Source: a gamma proteobacterium endosymbiont of Lamellibrachia anaximandri (GTDB taxonomy: Bacteria > Pseudomonadota > Gammaproteobacteria > Chromatiales > Chromatiaceae). Taken from it: 40,054 nucleotides of DNA. The DNA lies in assembly GCA_016756855.1 (NCBI GenBank), contig JAESPD010000034.1, forward strand, positions 1 through 40,054, written 5' to 3'. This document shows, in pieces, positions 19,564-28,239 of this stretch. A program made the translations under genes and the position numbers. Position 1 is the stretch's first letter. The number at the start of each line of letters is the position of its first letter. The notes under the pieces are model-generated. The model did no database searches. It was not told the origin of the DNA and was given only the letters and a program-made list of their open reading frames with translations.

Positions 19564-20307
19564 GTGCCTAAACTGATTGCCACACTTACCGACTTCGGTG
19601 TGACTGGTCCCTATACCGGACAGATGCATGCCGCAATCCTGCAACATTCAGAGCAATCCCGTGTTGTCGATCTGATCTCCGATCTGCCTCGGTTTACTCC
19701 TGAACTCTCAGCTTATCTCATCCCAAGGCTATCGGCCCCCTTTCCCGTTGCAACGGTATTTGTTTGTGTAGTGGATCCGGGAGTGGGTGGCAGCCGTCAG
19801 CCTCTCATGCTGGAGGCAGATGGCAAATGGTATGTGGGGCCGGATAATGGCCTGCTTGCACTGGTTGTGCGCAGGGCCTCCCAATGCAGAATCTGGTCAA
19901 TAACCTGGCGACCTAAGATACTCTCCAGCAGTTTTCACGGCAGGGATCTGTTTGCGCCAGTGGCTGCGAAAATCGCTGAAGACGAAGCAGTTCAGGGAGA
20001 GTCCCTGACGAATACCCAGGTAATGGGCTGTGGACTTCCTGACGACCTGTCGAAGATTATCTATATTGATGACTTCGGTAACCTGATTACCGGCATACGT
20101 GCTATTAATCTCGATGAAACTTCAGTGGTAGTACTTGCAAATCAGAAAATCAACGCTGGATTGATCTTTAGTGAATGCCCACCGGGAGAGCCGTTTTGGT
20201 ATGCAAATTCAATGGGGTTGATCGAGATTGCTGTCAATCGAGGCAGCGCCAGGGAGTGCTTTGATGCTGGGCTTGGGGATCCCATCAAAATAACAGGCGA
20301 TTTGTAG
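19564..20307 (+). CDS. SAM hydroxide adenosyltransferase-like protein (DUF62 family)
   Basis: 247 residues from GTG 19564 (MPKLIATLTDFGVTGPYTGQ). The frame is open further upstream but that part is the rplQ terminator, so the GTG is preferred. Family marks are TDFG near the N-terminus, VVDPGVGGSR (Asp and Arg seven residues apart), GPDNGLL and FHGRDLFAP; the Asp, Arg and His correspond to the triad described for S-adenosylmethionine hydrolases that release adenosine and methionine. The chlorinase/fluorinase branch is related but carries extra features I do not see. No promoter stands out in the 17 bp after the terminator. Its physiological role in bacteria is not established. Confidence 0.85.
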   Translation: MPKLIATLTDFGVTGPYTGQMHAAILQHSEQSRVVDLISDLPRFTPELSAYLIPRLSAPFPVATVFVCVVDPGVGGSRQPLMLEADGKWYVGPDNGLLALVVRRASQCRIWSITWRPKILSSSFHGRDLFAPVAAKIAEDEAVQGESLTNTQVMGCGLPDDLSKIIYIDDFGNLITGIRAINLDETSVVVLANQKINAGLIFSECPPGEPFWYANSMGLIEIAVNRGSARECFDAGLGDPIKITGDL

Positions 20308-20391
20308 GCCTGATCAAGCGCTGCGGATCAGGCAGTGGATTCGGTAAAACCTGCAGTATCTGCCGATTCCGCAGCGCTTGAACGGGTCTAC
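20304..20391 (+). repeat. GTAG-type palindromic repeat, copy 2 (88 bp), between convergent genes
   Basis: Starts GTAGG, with arms GATCAAGCGCTGCGGATCAGGC and CCGATTCCGCAGCGCTTGAAC, and ends in TCTAC. It fills the whole gap between the DUF62 gene and uvrA. Its GTAG end supplies the TAG stop of the first (20305-20307) and its CTAC end supplies the TAG stop of uvrA (20388-20390). The arms match copies at 140-228 and 36307-36395, but the centre differs. It could serve as a bidirectional terminator. Confidence 0.8.
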
Positions 20392-23216
20392 CGTTTTCGT
20401 TCAAGCAGTGGTTTCAGATACCGGCCGGTATGGGATGCAGCGATATTCGCCACGGTTTCCGGGGTTCCGGTCGCAATGATCTCGCCACCCTTATCCCCCC
20501 CTTCCGGTCCCAGGTCGATAACCCAGTCGGCGGTCTTGATGACGTCGAGATTGTGTTCGATGACAATTACGGTGTTGCCGTGGTCACGCAGGCGGTGGAG
20601 CACTTCCAGCAGGTGTTTAATGTCATGAAAATGGAGCCCGGTTGTAGGCTCATCAAGGATATAGAGCGTATTGCCGGTATCGCGTTTCGATAGCTCGCGG
20701 GAGAGCTTGACACGTTGTGCCTCACCGCCGGAGAGTGTGGTGGCGTTTTGCCCCAATGAGATATAAGAGAGGCCGACATCCATCAGGGTCTGCAATTTTC
20801 TCTTGAGGGACGGGACTGCGTCGAAGAACTCAAGCGCCATCTCCACCGTCATGTTCAACACCTGGTCGACAGTTTTGCCCTTGTATTTGACTTCAAGGGT
20901 CTCGCGGTTATAACGCTTGCCTTTGCAGATATCGCACTGCACATAGATATCGGGCAGAAAGTGCATCTCCACCTTAGTGACGCCATCGCCTCTGCAGGCT
21001 TCGCAGCGCCCCCCTTTGACGTTGAAACTGAAACGCCCTGGTGAATAGCCACGGGCGCGGGCTTCCGGAGTACCGGCAAAGAGTTCACGGATCGGGGTGA
21101 AGAGGCCGGTGTAGGTGGCAGGATTTGAGCGGGGGGTGCGCCCAATAGGACTCTGATCGATATCCACGACTTTGTCGAAGAGATCGAGACCCAGCACCTC
21201 ATCGTACAGTGCCGGCGATGTGTTGGCGCCGTTCAGGACGGCAGCGCAGACAGGGTAAAGGGTGTCGTTGACCAAGGTCGACTTGCCTGAGCCGGAAACT
21301 CCTGTGACACAACAAAAGGTGCCGACCGGAATGGAGAGATTGACAGACTTCAGGTTGTTGCTGCGTGCACCAGTTACCTGAAGTTGCCGTTCGGGATCGC
21401 TGGGTGTACGCGTGTCGGGAATCGCTATCGATCTTACACCAGCAAGATACTGGCCGGTGAGTGACTCGGTGTTTTCTGTGATTTGTGCTGCCGTGCCTTC
21501 AGCAATGATTCGGCCTCCATGCACCCCTGCGCCGGGTCCGATGTCAACCACATGATCGGCCATGTGGATCGCCTCTTCATCATGCTCAACAACGATGACG
21601 GTGTTGCCCAGGTCACGCAGATAGATGAGCGTTTTCAGCAGACGTTCGTTGTCCCGCTGATGCAAGCCGATAGAGGGTTCATCCAAAACATACATGACAC
21701 CCACGAGGCCTGCACCGATCTGGCTGGCGAGCCGGATGCGTTGCGCTTCTCCACCGGAGAGCGTTTCTGCACTACGGTCGAGGGTCAGATAGTCGAGGCC
21801 TACATTGGCGAGAAAACTGAGTCGTTGCTCTATCTCACTCACTATCTTGGAGGCGATCTTGCCTTGCTTGCCGGGAAGCTCCAGAGTAGAGAAGAAACCG
21901 AGAGCCTTGCCGATGGGCAGTGCTGTCAGTTTCGGCAGATTATGTTCCAGGATAAAGATGTGACGAGCTGCTTCATTGAGACGCGTACCGCCACATTGAG
22001 GGCAGGATTGGCTTGATATATAGCGTGCAAGCTCCTCGCGCACCGCGTTGGATTCGGTCTCTCGATAGCGGCGTTCCATGTTGCGGATGATGCCTTCGAA
22101 GGGGTGGGTCTTGGTGGTGGAACGGCCGCGTTCATTGAAGTAACTGAACTTGATGGACTCCTGCTTGCTGCCGTAGAGAATAACACTGCGAGTTTTTTTC
22201 GGCAGCCCCTCCCAGGGAGTTTCGGGATCAAAATCGTAGTGGCGGCCCAGAGAGGTGATCATCTGGAAGTAGTAGGCGTTGCGGCGATCCCAGCCCCGCA
22301 CGGCACCGCCAGCCAGTGGGAGTTCGGGGTGGGCGACTGCTTTCTCCGGGTCAAAAAACTGCTCCACTCCAAGGCCGTCGCAAGTGGGACAGGCCCCAAC
22401 CGGGTTGTTGAAGGAGAAGAGACGGGGCTCCAGTTCCGGCAGGCTATAGCCGCACTGTGGGCAGGCGAAGCGAGAGGAGAAGACCAGTTCTTCGCCGCTC
22501 TCATCCATCCAGGCGATCCGGGCAAGGCCGTCGGAGAGATGGAGTGCAGTCTCAAAGGACTCTGCAAGCCGGTTTGCCAGGTCGGGGCGCACCTTGAAGC
22601 GATCCACGACGATTTCGATGTTGTGTTTCTTGTTGAGTTCCAACTCCGGCGGCTCGTCTAGCTCAAAGATCTCGCCGTCGATACGGGCACGGATAAACCC
22701 TTGGGCATGCATCTCCTGCAACAGCTTGTGGTGTTCCCCCTTGCGCTCGGATATAACCGGAGCCAACAATAGCAGACGGCTGCCTTCAGGCAGGGAAAGC
22801 GCCTGGTCCACCATCTGGCTGACCGTCTGTGCTTCGAGCTCGCTATCGTGTTGCGGGCAGCGTGGGGTGCCGGCGCGGGCAAAAAGCAGACGCAGGTAGT
22901 CGTAGATCTCGGTAATGGTTCCGACGGTGGAACGCGGGTTGTGGGAGGTGGTTTTCTGCTCGATGGAGATGGCCGGTGAAAGTCCCTCGATATGGTCCAC
23001 ATCGGGCTTTTCCATCAGCGACAGAAATTGTCTTGCGTAGGCGGAAAGTGATTCCACATAACGACGCTGGCCCTCGGCATAGATGGTATCGAAGGCCAGG
23101 GACGACTTGCCGGAACCAGACAAACCGGTAATGACGATCAGCTTGTCACGGGGCAGATCAAGGTCGATATTCTGCAGATTGTGAGTACGGGCCCCACGAA
23201 TTCGGATTGTTTCCAT
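20388..23216 (-). CDS. uvrA: Excinuclease ABC subunit A
   Basis: 942 residues (E. coli 940). UvrA dimers with UvrB find helix-distorting DNA lesions for nucleotide excision repair. Two ABC ATPase modules are visible: Walker [11 protein letters not shown] (31-40) and, in the second half, [13 protein letters not shown], each paired with an LSGGEAQR signature (one in [10 protein letters not shown] context, one in [11 protein letters not shown]). Zinc ligands are C252, C255, C276 and C279, and a second Cx[13 protein letters not shown] cluster lies in the second half. Divergent from the MFS gene, as in many gammaproteobacteria. I found no LexA-type CTGT-N8-ACAG box upstream. Confidence 0.98.
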   Translation of the reverse strand: METIRIRGARTHNLQNIDLDLPRDKLIVITGLSGSGKSSLAFDTIYAEGQRRYVESLSAYARQFLSLMEKPDVDHIEGLSPAISIEQKTTSHNPRSTVGTITEIYDYLRLLFARAGTPRCPQHDSELEAQTVSQMVDQALSLPEGSRLLLLAPVISERKGEHHKLLQEMHAQGFIRARIDGEIFELDEPPELELNKKHNIEIVVDRFKVRPDLANRLAESFETALHLSDGLARIAWMDESGEELVFSSRFACPQCGYSLPELEPRLFSFNNPVGACPTCDGLGVEQFFDPEKAVAHPELPLAGGAVRGWDRRNAYYFQMITSLGRHYDFDPETPWEGLPKKTRSVILYGSKQESIKFSYFNERGRSTTKTHPFEGIIRNMERRYRETESNAVREELARYISSQSCPQCGGTRLNEAARHIFILEHNLPKLTALPIGKALGFFSTLELPGKQGKIASKIVSEIEQRLSFLANVGLDYLTLDRSAETLSGGEAQRIRLASQIGAGLVGVMYVLDEPSIGLHQRDNERLLKTLIYLRDLGNTVIVVEHDEEAIHMADHVVDIGPGAGVHGGRIIAEGTAAQITENTESLTGQYLAGVRSIAIPDTRTPSDPERQLQVTGARSNNLKSVNLSIPVGTFCCVTGVSGSGKSTLVNDTLYPVCAAVLNGANTSPALYDEVLGLDLFDKVVDIDQSPIGRTPRSNPATYTGLFTPIRELFAGTPEARARGYSPGRFSFNVKGGRCEACRGDGVTKVEMHFLPDIYVQCDICKGKRYNRETLEVKYKGKTVDQVLNMTVEMALEFFDAVPSLKRKLQTLMDVGLSYISLGQNATTLSGGEAQRVKLSRELSKRDTGNTLYILDEPTTGLHFHDIKHLLEVLHRLRDHGNTVIVIEHNLDVIKTADWVIDLGPEGGDKGGEIIATGTPETVANIAASHTGRYLKPLLERKR

Positions 23217-23288
23217 CTTTTGTTTTGCGGCTCTGAGGCCCGTAAAACCGCATTTTCAGCGGTGTGCATCTATTTGGGCGAACCTGCT

Positions 23289-23318
23289 ACTATACGCGCT
23301 CTTTTTAGTGAGTGGCAA
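23289..23318 (-). promoter_or_regulatory. Possible uvrA promoter
   Basis: On the minus strand, -35 TTGCCA (23313-23318) and -10 TATAGT (23289-23294) are separated by 18 bp, about 73 bp before the uvrA start. The same stretch read on the plus strand has TACTAT (23288-23293), which could serve the divergent MFS gene, so the two promoters may overlap. Confidence 0.4.
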
Positions 23319-23330
23319 AGTGGATCAGTT

Positions 23331-24716
23331 ATGACAAAAGCAGGGGATGGTGCATCGGGCCTGAACCCGGTTGAGCGGCGTGCAGCCTTTTCGCTGGCAG
23401 GAATATTTTCCCTGCGCATGCTGGGTCTGTTTTTGATTCTGCCGGTTTTTGCCCTCTACGCCGAAGGTTTGGCAGATGTGACGCCCTTGCTGATTGGTGT
23501 GGCTATCGGTGTTTATGGTCTGACTCAGGCTGTTTTGCAGATTCCCTTCGGCATGCTTTCCGATCGCGTCGGACGCAAACCCGTGATCATCGCCGGCCTG
23601 CTGATATTCGCGTTTGGCAGCGTGGTGGCTGCATCTGCCGATGATATTTGGGGCATTATTCTCGGACGCGCCCTGCAGGGTGGTGGGGCGATAGCTGCGG
23701 TTATCATGGCGTTGGCAGCTGATCTCAGTCGTGAGCAGCGGCGCCTGCGCATCATGGCGATCATCGGCATGAGCATCGGTTTCGCCTTTGCGGTATCCCT
23801 GGTGTTGGGACCCGTACTCAATAGCTGGATCGGCGTCCCCGGTATCTTCTGGTTGACTGCAGGACTTGCTCTGAGTGGGATTTTGGTGGTGTTGTTTGTG
23901 GTGCCGACACCGGCGAAGAGTGTGTTTCATCGTGATGCAGAGGCCGTGCCGGGGCAGTTTGGCAAGGTGCTGGCGGAGCCGGAACTGTTACGGCTCGATT
24001 TTGGTATCTTTGCCCTCCATATGATTCTTACCGCGCTGTTCCTGGCCTATCCGCTGGTCCTGCGCGATCTTGGGTTGGTCAGTGAGAGTCACTGGATAAT
24101 CTATCTGCCGGTGATGTTGCTGGCCATGGGGGCGATGGTTCCCTTTATCATTGCCGCAGAGAGCAAGCAGCGGATGAAATCTGTATTCATAGGTGCCGTT
24201 GCGGCGCTGATGCTATCCCTGTTCGGACTCTATCTGTTCAAGAGCAGTCTGATCGGCATGACAGTGGGTCTGCTGGTCTTTTTTACCGCGTTCAACCTGC
24301 TGGAGGCGACGCTGCCCTCTCTGATCGCCAAGATGGCGCCGGGCGAGCGCAAAGGCACGGCGATGGGTGTCTACTCCAGTTCGCAGTTCATCGGCGCTTT
24401 CGGCGGAGGCTTGCTGGGTGGTTGGGTGCATACCCGGTTCGGTATTGAAGGGGTCTTCCTCTTCTGTGGTGGGGTTGCCCTGCTCTGGCTATTGGTCGCG
24501 CGGGGCATGAGCGACCCGAAGCAGCTCAGTAACTTCCTCCTGCCGGTGGGCAGTATGGATCTACAACAGGCCAGCCTGCTCGAAGGAAAGCTGACCGAGG
24601 TTGATGGCGTGTCTCAGGCGGTTGTCATCGTCGAGGATGGTATCGCCTATCTGAAAGTGGATTTGGCCTTATTTGATGAATCTGCGCTGGATCCCTATTG
24701 TGTCTCTGAGGCATAA
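23331..24716 (+). CDS. MFS transporter, YajR-like, with C-terminal YAM-type domain
   Basis: 461 residues from ATG 23331; the frame upstream runs into the divergent uvrA gene, so it is not used. Twelve membrane segments are predicted by hydrophobic runs (first at about 12-35). Motif A, GMLSDRVGRKP, lies between segments 2 and 3. After the last segment (about 380-395) come some 65 residues ending in AVVIVEDGIAYLKVDLALFD, resembling the ferredoxin-like YAM domain of E. coli YajR. The substrate is unknown. The uvrA / MFS / ssb arrangement is conserved in gammaproteobacteria. Confidence 0.85.
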   Translation: MTKAGDGASGLNPVERRAAFSLAGIFSLRMLGLFLILPVFALYAEGLADVTPLLIGVAIGVYGLTQAVLQIPFGMLSDRVGRKPVIIAGLLIFAFGSVVAASADDIWGIILGRALQGGGAIAAVIMALAADLSREQRRLRIMAIIGMSIGFAFAVSLVLGPVLNSWIGVPGIFWLTAGLALSGILVVLFVVPTPAKSVFHRDAEAVPGQFGKVLAEPELLRLDFGIFALHMILTALFLAYPLVLRDLGLVSESHWIIYLPVMLLAMGAMVPFIIAAESKQRMKSVFIGAVAALMLSLFGLYLFKSSLIGMTVGLLVFFTAFNLLEATLPSLIAKMAPGERKGTAMGVYSSSQFIGAFGGGLLGGWVHTRFGIEGVFLFCGGVALLWLLVARGMSDPKQLSNFLLPVGSMDLQQASLLEGKLTEVDGVSQAVVIVEDGIAYLKVDLALFDESALDPYCVSEA

Positions 24717-24730
24717 ATCAGTTATTCTAG

Positions 24731-24761
24731 ACTCCCCCCTGTCTTTTTGGAGCAGGGGAGT
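24731..24761 (+). other. Hairpin between MFS gene and ssb
   Basis: ACTCCCCCCTG and CAGGGGAGT pair with a two-C bulge around a T-rich loop. It starts 14 bp after the MFS stop but has no T-tract on the plus strand, so it is at best a weak terminator or a 3'-end stabiliser. Confidence 0.4.
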
Positions 24762-24831
24762 TGAACCAATCAAATTTATACAGCGCTCCACGGGCAGGGA
24801 AGCTGCAAATCTTGGAGTCTAAGGAGGAAAA

Positions 24832-25296
24832 ATGGCAAGAGGAATCAACAAAGTAATCCTGATCGGCAATCTGGGTAAAGATCCTGAGACCCGTTACATG
24901 CCGAGTGGTGGAGCAGTTACCAATGTCACAGTGGCAACGTCCGAAAGCTGGAAAGACAAGAACACAGGCCAGCAGCAGGAGAGAACCGAGTGGCATCGCG
25001 TGGTAGGCTTCAACCGCCTTGGTGAGATCATGGGCGAGTATCTGAAAAAGGGCTCCAAGGTCTATATCGAAGGCAGTCTGCGTACCCGTAAGTGGCAGGG
25101 GCAGGATGGTCAGGACCGCTATACCACGGAGATTGTGGCCAGTGAGATGCAGATGCTCGACAGCCGGGGCGGTGGCAGTGCCTCTTTCGATAGCGCTCCT
25201 GCGCCACAACGTTCGGCCCCGTCGCAGCCGCAAGCATCAGCGCCTGCAGCTGCACCGATGCCCGATAATGATTTTGATGACGATATTCCGTTCTGA
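24832..25296 (+). CDS. ssb: Single-stranded DNA-binding protein
   Basis: 154 residues. The OB-fold starts [26 protein letters not shown] and includes [17 protein letters not shown] and [19 protein letters not shown] flexible Ala/Pro/Gln linker (about 115-145) leads to the acidic tip DFDDDIPF that recruits repair and replication proteins. An AAGGAGG ribosome binding site lies 6 bases before the ATG. Confidence 0.97.
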   Translation: MARGINKVILIGNLGKDPETRYMPSGGAVTNVTVATSESWKDKNTGQQQERTEWHRVVGFNRLGEIMGEYLKKGSKVYIEGSLRTRKWQGQDGQDRYTTEIVASEMQMLDSRGGGSASFDSAPAPQRSAPSQPQASAPAAAPMPDNDFDDDIPF

Positions 25297-25347
25297 CGAC
25301 TTGTCCATCCGAAAAAGTGGATCTGTCCCGAATGGCAAACCGCTTGG

Positions 25348-25387
25348 GTAGGTTGGGTTAGGCCCTCTTTTGGGCCGTAACCCAACA
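25348..25387. repeat. Palindromic GTAGGTTGGG...CCCAACA element
   Basis: TTGGGTTA (25353-25360) pairs with TAACCCAA (25378-25385) and the inner GGCCC pairs with GGGCC, making a long hairpin with one bulged base. It begins with GTAG like REP elements, but its sequence is unrelated to the 89-bp repeat. It lies between the convergent ssb and LCIB-like genes and could end transcription from either side. Similar GTAGGTTGGG...CCCAAC palindromes are, from memory, scattered in many bacterial genomes. Confidence 0.75.
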
Positions 25388-25412
25388 ATGTGGGCTGTCC
25401 TCTGTTTGCTTG

Positions 25413-26558
25413 CTAAAAGGGTAACAGTATCTCTTTTTCCTTCTCCATGATTTCGATAGCCGTCTCCAGGTCAACCTGATCCGGGTTCTCTGGTGGCTGC
25501 GCTTGCAGTTGTGCATAGAGTTCAGCCTGTTCCCATGTCTGATGATTTCCATGTTCGTCCTGGACGTAAGCAGCCCATGGAATGAACTTTGTAAGGGGGA
25601 ACACCTGTCCTTCCTGTGGTGAGATATCTACATTCAGCCCCGATATGAACAAGATCTTTTTATTTTTGTATGTGGGTTCCTGAAGGATGGTTCGAAAGGC
25701 CCGGTCAAACTCTACCTGAGTGTTAGCCTGAGCAGCCGTGAGTGCCGGCCATTGTGATGTAACAACATAGGGCATTACATCGATAAGGTTTTTCTCCAGA
25801 TGATCCCGGCCCTCATGATGATGGCTGATTTCACGTTTGTAAAAGAAAAGGTCAGGATGCAGGCGGCGGCCGATCAGTTCAGCGCGATCCTGCTTCCATT
25901 CATAGTCTTCCAGATAATCAAGTAGAGCCGGTGATGCGGAAAAAACCTTTGCGGTACTTTTTGATATTTCCGGTATTGGATTGCCTTGGGCGTCCACTTT
26001 CACGATTCTATCTAACTTGAGCAACAGGCCTTCGTTACGTTCTGCATGTAACAGCAGGTTGTCTACAATGACCTTGTTTTTACCGTTTTCCTGGTAGAGA
26101 AAAATATTGTCCCGCGCGAACGCATATTCACGCAGATACCAATCCAATGCGCCACAGATCTTTCCGCAGTTGGAGGTCTCGCTAGTCTTTTCTGTCTGTA
26201 GCCTGCGGTAAACTCCAAATCTTCCATTTTCAGGATCGTAACCCACATGGCTGGCTTGAATGATAACCAGATCTTTTCCGTGATGCGCATGGGGGGAATG
26301 CCTGTCGGTAGCCACAATGCCACCTACCAGGCCGTGATTAAAGGGAAAGGAGCCGAAATGCTTTGCGATCAATATGATCGGATACCCCTGGCTCTCATCG
26401 GAGCAGAAGGCCCGGGATGGCATGATTTTTCCCCGCTCGAACCCCAGTGATTTTGCCAAATTGTAAACGCGGGGCATGAATCGGCTATAACGCATCGACA
26501 CCGCTGACATCTGATAGGCGCCTAAAAGACTTGAAATTAAGCCAGTGGTTCCGTACAT
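25413..26558 (-). CDS. LCIB-like (limiting-CO2-inducible B/C) carbonic anhydrase-type protein
   Basis: 381 residues from ATG 26558, with GGGG 9-12 bases upstream. No signal peptide, so cytosolic. The N-terminal 140 residues resemble the LCIB/LCIC family of zinc proteins: FCSDES (C52, D54) parallels the CRDE motif; FPFNHGLVGG parallels its PFN.G.LAG stretch; QASHVGYD (H104) parallels the PHIAI segment; and ICGALDW (C135) parallels ACGAL. Cys-His-Cys zinc ligands are thus present, with seven more residues between His and the last Cys than in the algal protein. A His-rich HSPHAHH (87-93) lies before H104. The C-terminal 240 residues match nothing I recognise. Family members interconvert CO2 and bicarbonate, but some lack activity. 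It lies 271 bp downstream of the response regulator gene in the same direction. Confidence 0.65.
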   Translation of the reverse strand: MYGTTGLISSLLGAYQMSAVSMRYSRFMPRVYNLAKSLGFERGKIMPSRAFCSDESQGYPIILIAKHFGSFPFNHGLVGGIVATDRHSPHAHHGKDLVIIQASHVGYDPENGRFGVYRRLQTEKTSETSNCGKICGALDWYLREYAFARDNIFLYQENGKNKVIVDNLLLHAERNEGLLLKLDRIVKVDAQGNPIPEISKSTAKVFSASPALLDYLEDYEWKQDRAELIGRRLHPDLFFYKREISHHHEGRDHLEKNLIDVMPYVVTSQWPALTAAQANTQVEFDRAFRTILQEPTYKNKKILFISGLNVDISPQEGQVFPLTKFIPWAAYVQDEHGNHQTWEQAELYAQLQAQPPENPDQVDLETAIEIMEKEKEILLPF

Positions 26559-26620
26559 GTTAATACCCCATTTAAATAATCATCATCAATTGTCGTGAAT
26601 ATCATGATCCCGTTGCAGCT

Positions 26621-26658
26621 ATGGTTATTAACAACCATGGGGTTGAAAATTTACAACC
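26621..26658. promoter_or_regulatory. Two adjacent imperfect 18-bp palindromes upstream of the LCIB-like gene
   Basis: ATGGTTATTAACAACCAT (26621-26638) and GGTTGAAAATTTACAACC (26641-26658) are each inverted repeats with one mismatched pair on either side. They share GGTT/AACC outer halves, lie 63-100 bp before the start codon and look like tandem operator sites for a dimeric regulator. A TGCAACG on the minus strand (about 26611-26617) also occurs twice upstream of the divergent operon. Confidence 0.45.
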
Positions 26659-26692
26659 AAAGTCAGGATTCGTCTTTACTAAAGGGTGCATA

Positions 26693-26796
26693 GGATAGGC
26701 GGCATACACAAACGAGGGTGTCGGCGGCAGGGGATCCACCGCTAAACCCACAGGGACGTATATTCGGCGTCCCTTGATTGGTGATGTCGCCTATCC
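26693..26796. repeat. 104-bp structured element bounded by 13-bp inverted repeats
   Basis: GGATAGGCGGCAT (26693-26705) and ATGTCGCCTATCC (26784-26796) are inverted copies with one mismatch. Inside is a GGGACG / CGTCCC hairpin (26752-26772) and a GGCGG / CCGC pairing. The minus-strand phrase GGGACGCC...ATACGTCCC resembles, from memory, an interspersed repeat of many gammaproteobacterial genomes. It separates the response regulator stop from the LCIB-like gene and may act as a partial terminator. Confidence 0.6.
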
Positions 26797-26829
26797 AATA
26801 TTCTCCTTAGTATATCGGAGATCATTACC

Positions 26830-28227
26830 TCAAGATGCGTTCACATCGCTCTGCCGTTCCTTTTCCATACCGTACTTTTTTAACTTCCGCCATAAAGAGA
26901 CACGATCGATACCAAGAACCTCCGCCGCCCGAGTGCGATTCTTCCCGCTCTGTTTTAATACGTAGCGAATATAGTCAATCTCCCGTTCTGCCAGCGTGGG
27001 CAGGCGTCCCGCTTCCTCGCGAACCACATGCACGGCATGCCCGGCAAGGGTGGCTGGAAGATCTGCCGTGGTCAGTTGCCCTTCCTGGGCCAGCGCCACA
27101 CCACGCTCGATGATGTTTTCAAGCTCGCGGATATTTCCTGGATAGTCATACTCAAGCAGGATAGCCATTGCTGCAGGAACGATATCATTCACACTGCGCT
27201 CCATACGCATGGCATGCTTGCGCAGAAAATAGAATGCCAGCAGCGGTATATCATCACGCCGCTGAGCCAATGGTGGAAGATGCAGATCAACAACATCAAG
27301 ACGGTAATAGAGATCCTGGCGGAAGCGGCCTGCAGCCACTTCCGTACGCAGATCGCGATGAGTTGCGGCAATCAAACGGATATCCACTGCCGTTGCCTGA
27401 GTCGATCCCAAACGCTGAACCTCCCTCTCCTGGATGACCCTCAACAGCTTGACCTGCATGCCCAGTGACATCTCCGCAATTTCATCCAGTAACAACGAGC
27501 CTCCGTTCGTTGCCTCGATCAAACCCTCTCTCGCTTCGGTTGCGCCTGTATAGGCTCCCTTCTCATGACCGAAAAGTTCATTGGCCAGAAGATCCTCCTG
27601 CAAGGCACCGCAATTGATCGCCTGAAAAATATTGTCTCGTCGATGGCTATGGTTGTGGATGAAGCGGGCAAGCAGTTCTTTGCCTGTTCCGCTCTCTCCG
27701 GTAATGAGCACATTGGTGTCGGTAGGCGCTATCTGCTGCGCCATCTCCAGCAGACGCTGCATAATGGCGTCTTGGGTGATAATGGAGGGTCCCATACGGC
27801 GGTTTGTCAACTGCTCCTTCAGTTGTCGATTCTCCCGTTTCAGGTTGACCATCTCCAGTGCGTTTCGTACGACCTCGCGCACCTCATCCAGGCGAAAAGG
27901 TTTGGCAATGTAGTGAAACGCTCCGGCTTTCATCGCAGCCACTGCGGAATCGAGTGTGGCAAAACCTGTGATCAGAATGACGGCAGTTTCCGGATTCAGC
28001 GCTTTGGCCTTGCGAAGCACATCCATGCCGTCGATCCGTTCCATTCTCAAGTCGGTAAGGATGACATCGAAACGGTGGTTTTCCAGTGCCTCGATCGCCC
28101 CCATGCCAGTTGTTCGCGTGGCGACTTCATGGCCTTGCTTGCGGCATACATGGGCCAGATTGTTGACCGCCGTTGGCTCATCATCAACGATCAGAATGTG
28201 TCCTGTACTCGATGAAGATTCAGTCAT
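26830..28227 (-). CDS. Sigma-54-dependent response regulator (NtrC class)
   Basis: 465 residues. Receiver domain 10-125: acidic pair D15/D16, phospho-acceptor D59 in LTDLRM, T87 and K109. AAA+ domain about 147-375: Walker A GESGTGKE (177-184), sigma-54 contact loop GAYTGA (224-229; the common form is GAFTGA), Walker B LLLDEIAE (245-252), arginine-finger region near RFRQDLYYRLDV. Fis-type helix-turn-helix 415-453 (RTRAAEVLGIDRVSLWRKLKKYG). When phosphorylated it should oligomerise and drive open-complex formation at sigma-54 promoters. Twelve bases separate it from the kinase gene upstream, so the two form an operon. The near-consensus sigma-54 promoter at 29903-29918 is its most obvious target. 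Confidence 0.92.
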   Translation of the reverse strand: MTESSSSTGHILIVDDEPTAVNNLAHVCRKQGHEVATRTTGMGAIEALENHRFDVILTDLRMERIDGMDVLRKAKALNPETAVILITGFATLDSAVAAMKAGAFHYIAKPFRLDEVREVVRNALEMVNLKRENRQLKEQLTNRRMGPSIITQDAIMQRLLEMAQQIAPTDTNVLITGESGTGKELLARFIHNHSHRRDNIFQAINCGALQEDLLANELFGHEKGAYTGATEAREGLIEATNGGSLLLDEIAEMSLGMQVKLLRVIQEREVQRLGSTQATAVDIRLIAATHRDLRTEVAAGRFRQDLYYRLDVVDLHLPPLAQRRDDIPLLAFYFLRKHAMRMERSVNDIVPAAMAILLEYDYPGNIRELENIIERGVALAQEGQLTTADLPATLAGHAVHVVREEAGRLPTLAEREIDYIRYVLKQSGKNRTRAAEVLGIDRVSLWRKLKKYGMEKERQSDVNAS

Positions 28228-28239
28228 GACTTGATCCGG

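Noticed and set aside
23217-23330. LexA (SOS) box between uvrA and the MFS gene
   Set aside because: I looked for CTGT-N8-ACAG and found none in either direction.
23325-23930. 201-residue minus-strand frame opposite the MFS gene
   Set aside because: His/Gln/Asn-rich shadow of a hydrophobic gene; no ribosome binding site or family match.
26559-26829. Sigma-54 promoter for the LCIB-like gene
   Set aside because: No GG-N10-GC element with acceptable flanks was found on the minus strand in this gap.
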